This document shows positions 60,426 through 64,000 of a stretch of DNA of 64,000 nt, in pieces. Below the pieces are notes generated by a model. It did no database searches, was not told the origin of the DNA, and worked only from the letters and a program-made list of their open reading frames with translations. Made by a program: the position numbers and the translations under genes. Each line of letters begins with the position of its first letter. Position 1 is the first letter of the stretch. The stretch is from the NCBI GenBank assembly GCA_019187225.1, contig JABAQQ010000033.1:1875-65874 (forward strand). The letters run 5' to 3'. The DNA comes from Saprospiraceae bacterium (GTDB lineage: Bacteria > Bacteroidota > Bacteroidia > Chitinophagales > Saprospiraceae).

Positions 60426-63380
60426 TTATCTCTGGACGACTAATTTCCAGCTGAATTGCCAGTTTCCATTCGATACTTGCACCAGATAGACCCCGATGGG
60501 CAAGGCCGCCACATTGATTTCCACATTGTCTGCATTGGAGACAGTTTGTTGCGAGACCATTTTTCCGGTAATATCCATTACGTTCACCTGCGTCGCGCCT
60601 TCGGTTTTTTCATAAAACTCCAGGTACGCTATATCACTGGCAGGATTCGGGTAAACATTGAATAATTGGTTTTGAGCAGATGCGGGGGCCTGGCCTGCTT
60701 CTTCTTCCGCCCGGTCCCTGCTTGCATTCACCGAATAGGTTCCGGCAGGCAGGGTATAGGCAAGCAATTCAACACCATTAAAGTTGCTCAGCGCTCCAAA
60801 GATAAATTTGTTGCCCAAAACAGCCCCTTTTGAAGGGATGGATCCTTCCTCGCCACTGTAAATATCCTGTACCATGACCGTACCGCCGGCCGTGCCGCTG
60901 CTTTTCCAGAGCTCTGCTCCGAACGTCGGGTGATACGCACCGAATAGGAACAAGGTGGACGACGCGCCGAGTGCATAGGGGTAGGAACCCTGCGAACCAG
61001 GGATTATGTCCTTTAACTGGATCGTGCCGGCAGCCGTGCCGTCGCTTCTCCAGAGTTCCTGACCCGAGGAAAGGGAATTGGCACTAAAATACAGGTTACC
61101 GTTTACCACAGAAAAGACATTTTGAAACGATTCCAAATTTTCGTAGATACTGCTACTGGATCCCACACTGATATCTTTCAACAGCACCGTACCGGCAGCC
61201 GTGCCGTCGGTTTTCCATACTTCAATTCCCTTGGAGGGTGAAAAAGCGGCGAAATAGACCGAATTGCCCATCGTCGCGAAACTGAAAGGCGCGGAGTGCG
61301 GAGCGCCCGGATTGATGTCTTTGACGATGTAAGTGCCTGCTTCGGTGCCATCAGAACGCCACAATTCATTTCCCTGTGCGTCATCCGATGCCCTGAAGTA
61401 AAATATGCCGGCCAACACGGCGCCATCGGAATAGTCGTATCCGATGCCGCTGCCGGGGCCAGATTCAATGTCCTTCACCAAGACAGTGCCTTCGGCCGTG
61501 CCGTCGGTTTTCCACAACTCCCTCCCTTGACCGGCGGTAGTGGCCATGAACAAAGAGATGCCGCTGCCGATGTCGTACATTTCGCTGGGATCGGAATCCT
61601 CCGGACCAGGATTGATTTCCTTCACCAGCATGGTACCGGCTTCCGTTCCATCCGTTTTCCACAATTCGATCCCCATAGATGTATTCCTGGCGCTAAAATA
61701 GACGGCATTGCCGATTTTCTTTAAGTTGTGGGGTTTCGAACCGCCCCAACCGTCCCCGATATCCTTTATTTGAACCGTGCCGGCAGCGGTGCCGTCGCTC
61801 GCCCAAATTTCAGTACCTGTGCCTGCAGAAATGGCTGAGAAAATCAGAAGCCCGTTCAAATCAGTGAAATGGGCGGGGTCAGAGCTCCCTACTCCCTGGC
61901 GAATGTCTTTAACCATCACGGTGCCGGCAGTCGTTCCGTCGGTTTTCCACAATTCAGTGCCTATGCTATCAATTTCAGATGAAAAGAACAGATAATCGCC
62001 CGATTTCGTAAAACCCAATGGGTTCGAATCGCTGTTGAGGCAATCCTGCAACAGCTTCGTGCCCGCGGCGGTACCGGTGCTTTTCCAGAGCTCCATCCCG
62101 ATAGCGCCATTTTGCGCCGGGAAAACGAGGGTATTGCCAAGGGTCAGCCCATTGTGCGACTTCGATATACCGTCCAATGTCGCGGGGGCAATGTCTGCCA
62201 TCAATTTGGTACTGCTTGCAGTCCCCGTTGTGGAATACAGTTCGCGGCCGGTGGCAGCGCTGTTGGCTGAGAAATAAAGACGGGAAGTGCCTGCTGCAAA
62301 ATTCAGCGGCGATGAATTGGAAGGCCCCGGTTCGATGTCCTTCACCAGGGCGGTGCCTGCCGCGGTGCCGTTTGTTTTCCAAAGTTCGGAGCCTGTCTCA
62401 GGTGTGTAAGCGCTGAAATAGACAGTCCCGTCAACGAACGTCAACCTGGACGGGTATGAACTCTCCGGCCCCGTGAGAATGTCCATGACCAGTTCCGTGC
62501 CGGCGGCAGTCCCGTTTGTTCTCCAAAGTTCGTAGCCCGAAATGTCGTTGTATGCTGTAAACAAGACCATGTCATCGCCTAACGCGGCAAAACCAGTCGG
62601 CCATGAACCGTACCAACCTGGCCAAATGTCGGACACTAAGACTGTGCCCGCGGTCGTGCCATCGGATTTCCACAGCTCGGCGCCATTGACCCCGTCGTCA
62701 GCCGTGAAATACAAATTGCCGTTCCAGGCATATAAGGAGGATGGAGAGCCACTGCCACCACCTGGTAAGATATCCTTTACCAAGGCTGAGGTATAAAAAT
62801 ATGGAGACAAGTGTTCCGCTTTGAAAAGTTCGTAGCCATTTACGCCATCGTTCGCCTGAAAATATAAGGCGCCATTGAAATCAGTCAGATAATAGGGGTA
62901 GGAACTGCCCCATGGGTTGATCTCAATTTCCTGCGCATAATAACTGTCGCACCAATACAGTTCGCGGTCGCCGCCGCTGTTTCCCGTAAACCACAGGGTG
63001 CCGGCCGAATAGGTGAGATTAAAAATTTCAGTCGCGGGGTATCCATAAAATAATATCTCCCGGGTTCCTTCCGAAGTTCCATCTGTGATCCAGAGATGGG
63101 TTTCGTCCGTGAAATACACCAAACCTTCGCCATACCCGGCCTCTGTGATGGCCTGAACATCGTAAGGCAATACCTTTTTTTGAGTAGTGCCATTGGTTTT
63201 CAGGATATTGTACCACCCCGAAGCGTTCTTGTACTTGAAATACGCATAACCGTCGGCTTTGAAAAGAGCTTTGATTCCGGAGTTGGCAGAATCAATATTG
63301 ATGTCTTTGAGCAGGGACACCTGCGAATTCAGACTGGTTAGCGAGAGGAAAAAACAAAAGACGGTTAAGATGTTTTTCAT
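60426..63380 (-). CDS. ELWxxDGT-repeat T9SS-secreted protein
   Basis: The 984-residue protein has a signal peptide (MKNILTVFCFFLSLTSLNSQ) and about 14-15 repeats of about 50 residues with the core ELWKTDGTAAGT-x-LVKDI-x-PG (ELxxDGT family, residues about 150-880), each a likely propeller-blade-like unit. A type A sorting domain ends it (FNVYPNPASDIAYLEF...LPIGVYLVQVSNG...LVVQR). It is exported by T9SS; function unknown, probably carbohydrate or surface binding. ATG 63380 is used because an earlier in-frame ATG would place charged residues before the signal. Confidence 0.87.
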   Translation of the reverse strand: MKNILTVFCFFLSLTSLNSQVSLLKDINIDSANSGIKALFKADGYAYFKYKNASGWYNILKTNGTTQKKVLPYDVQAITEAGYGEGLVYFTDETHLWITDGTSEGTREILFYGYPATEIFNLTYSAGTLWFTGNSGGDRELYWCDSYYAQEIEINPWGSSYPYYLTDFNGALYFQANDGVNGYELFKAEHLSPYFYTSALVKDILPGGGSGSPSSLYAWNGNLYFTADDGVNGAELWKSDGTTAGTVLVSDIWPGWYGSWPTGFAALGDDMVLFTAYNDISGYELWRTNGTAAGTELVMDILTGPESSYPSRLTFVDGTVYFSAYTPETGSELWKTNGTAAGTALVKDIEPGPSNSSPLNFAAGTSRLYFSANSAATGRELYSTTGTASSTKLMADIAPATLDGISKSHNGLTLGNTLVFPAQNGAIGMELWKSTGTAAGTKLLQDCLNSDSNPLGFTKSGDYLFFSSEIDSIGTELWKTDGTTAGTVMVKDIRQGVGSSDPAHFTDLNGLLIFSAISAGTGTEIWASDGTAAGTVQIKDIGDGWGGSKPHNLKKIGNAVYFSARNTSMGIELWKTDGTEAGTMLVKEINPGPEDSDPSEMYDIGSGISLFMATTAGQGRELWKTDGTAEGTVLVKDIESGPGSGIGYDYSDGAVLAGIFYFRASDDAQGNELWRSDGTEAGTYIVKDINPGAPHSAPFSFATMGNSVYFAAFSPSKGIEVWKTDGTAAGTVLLKDISVGSSSSIYENLESFQNVFSVVNGNLYFSANSLSSGQELWRSDGTAAGTIQLKDIIPGSQGSYPYALGASSTLFLFGAYHPTFGAELWKSSGTAGGTVMVQDIYSGEEGSIPSKGAVLGNKFIFGALSNFNGVELLAYTLPAGTYSVNASRDRAEEEAGQAPASAQNQLFNVYPNPASDIAYLEFYEKTEGATQVNVMDITGKMVSQQTVSNADNVEINVAALPIGVYLVQVSNGNWQFSWKLVVQR

Positions 63381-63563
63381 CTGGTCAAAAATTTTTGATT
63401 GTTTCAATTAGGTTGAGTTGAATGTGAATGAACGATGTGATTGATTCAATTGCGCCGTAAGGTTTGCCGGGTAGGCAATTTTTAACCTGCGTATTCGAGC
63501 CGGATAGTAGCCTTTTCGAGCAGGAACGTACCTTTTTTGAGGAAGAAACTTTTTTTGGAAAAA

Positions 63564-63588
63564 ACACCGTGCGACGGGCGGTGTCTTT
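63564..63588. terminator. Small terminator-like hairpin
   Basis: ACACCG pairs with CGGTGT (9-base loop), preceded by A6 and followed by CTTTT. Because of the flanking A and T runs it could act in either direction. Confidence 0.4.
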
Positions 63589-63629
63589 TACGGCACTCAA
63601 TTAAACCGCCCAACGGCTCAATATTCGGG

Positions 63630-63848
63630 GGGGCGCAATCATACGCTTTTGGAAAAAGCAATGAAATCGGTGACCGGGCAGGCGAAGGGACCACCTTGAA
63701 CACCATCAGTCAAATACACAAAAAAAGGGGCGATTACGACACGGCCTTGCACAAGCGGGTGGTGCGTTTCAAGTACCGCGCCCTCGTGCTCAGCGCGGGG
63801 CTGTATCTTTTTGCGCTGGGGGTTCTGACGTGGGTGTATTTGCCCTAA
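63630..63848 (+). pseudogene. Degenerate TPR-protein fragment
   Basis: One frame reads LLEKAMK at about 63645-63665, and a second continues IGDRAGEGTTLNTISQIHKKRGDYDTALHK, which is one 40-residue TPR unit of the kind repeated in Bacteroidota (GEGTTLNNISQIYKARGDYDTAL). A frameshift sits between them. The end carries one hydrophobic helix (ALVLSAGLYLFALGVLTWVY) and a stop at 63846-63848. No start codon or intact array exists. Confidence 0.5.
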
Positions 63849-63859
63849 GGATGCCTAAT

Positions 63860-64000
63860 CTACTCTTCCCCGTCGCTTTTTTTACCCTTGCCCACCTGTT
63901 TCGCCTGGTTGATGCGGTAATTGAACGTCAGGTTGATTTGCCGTCTCCGCCATTGAAAATCTCCCCGGTTGTAAAAATTGGCGCCTTCGGTGACAGTGCG
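63860..64000 (-). CDS. Outer-membrane beta-barrel protein, C-terminal end (cut by window)
   Basis: The last 46 codons and stop (TAG at 63860-63862) are visible. The encoded TEGANFYNRGDFQWRRRQINLTFNYRINQAKQ... resembles the end of CarboxypepD_reg/OMP_b-brl_3 TonB-dependent-receptor-like proteins, with the final strand LTFNYRI followed by a charged tail GKGKKSDGEE. The remainder lies past the window edge. Confidence 0.6.
   Translation of the reverse strand, partial: RTVTEGANFYNRGDFQWRRRQINLTFNYRINQAKQVGKGKKSDGEE

Overview
The window reads as a chromosomal segment of a Bacteroidota bacterium, probably of the Saprospiria (class-level placement is inference). Support comes from type IX secretion (T9SS) sorting domains, SprB and ELWxxDGT repeats, families largely confined to this phylum (DUF4270, DUF4290), a stand-alone GT5 glycogen-synthase-like protein, and many promoters with the Bacteroidota -7 element TAnnTTTG close upstream of genes. 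Housekeeping DNA is GC-rich. Two stretches (about 36.4-37.7 kb and 57.9-59.5 kb) are visibly AT-rich and look acquired.

Layout. 0-0.3 kb: tandem tRNA-like genes in a 113-bp repeat. 0.3-4.5 kb: a scarred mobile zone holding an AAA_14/DUF4143 ATPase, the first 45 or so codons of a type I methylase (hsdM), a dead and an intact REP-associated tyrosine transposase (RAYT) element, a deletion derivative of the same family, and an integrase tail. 4.6-8.3 kb: dps and an OprD-like porin diverging around a CRP/FNR-type palindrome, then purine nucleoside phosphorylase and dihydrofolate reductase. 8.4-13.5 kb (minus strand): an outer-membrane biogenesis cluster of BamA, a SurA-like chaperone and a PpiC-like lipoprotein. 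13.9-29.1 kb: mostly plus-strand metabolism and membrane genes (GT5 protein, DUF4270 lipoprotein, glmS, DUF4290, an FAD amine oxidase next to a pentameric ligand-gated channel homologue, two rhomboids coupled to an EEP-family hydrolase, cysS, dcd, a vanadium-haloperoxidase-like lipoprotein). 29.5-32.8 kb: a large SprB-repeat T9SS adhesin. 33.5-48.2 kb: gyrB, a DUF2975 protein, an AT-rich wHTH/HNH restriction module, an OmpA protein, a C1B peptidase, AMP nucleosidase, a response regulator, an EF-G-like GTPase and a T9SS protein.

48.2-64 kb: a toxin-antitoxin operon whose PIN toxin stops at codon 18, a cytochrome-type DUF1549/DUF1553 protein, a YefM/YoeB deletion scar, a GMC oxidoreductase, a GNAT, a Uma2-type nuclease fold, an MFS transporter with trehalase, an AT-rich ATPase plus PD-(D/E)xK nuclease pair, a gluconate-2-dehydrogenase subunit-3 protein, an ELWxxDGT-repeat T9SS protein and the C-terminus of an outer-membrane beta-barrel protein.

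Themes. Envelope building and surface display (BamA, SurA, T9SS cargo, OmpA) and nucleotide salvage (PNP, DHFR, dCTP deaminase, AMP nucleosidase) make up much of the core. Accessory DNA carries several wrecked defence or addiction modules beside one apparently intact ATPase-nuclease pair, the best candidate here for an undescribed system. Short 6-8-bp tandem repeats sit at many gene junctions, and one runs through the trehalase reading frame. Family assignments come from reading motifs in the translated sequence; no database search was run.
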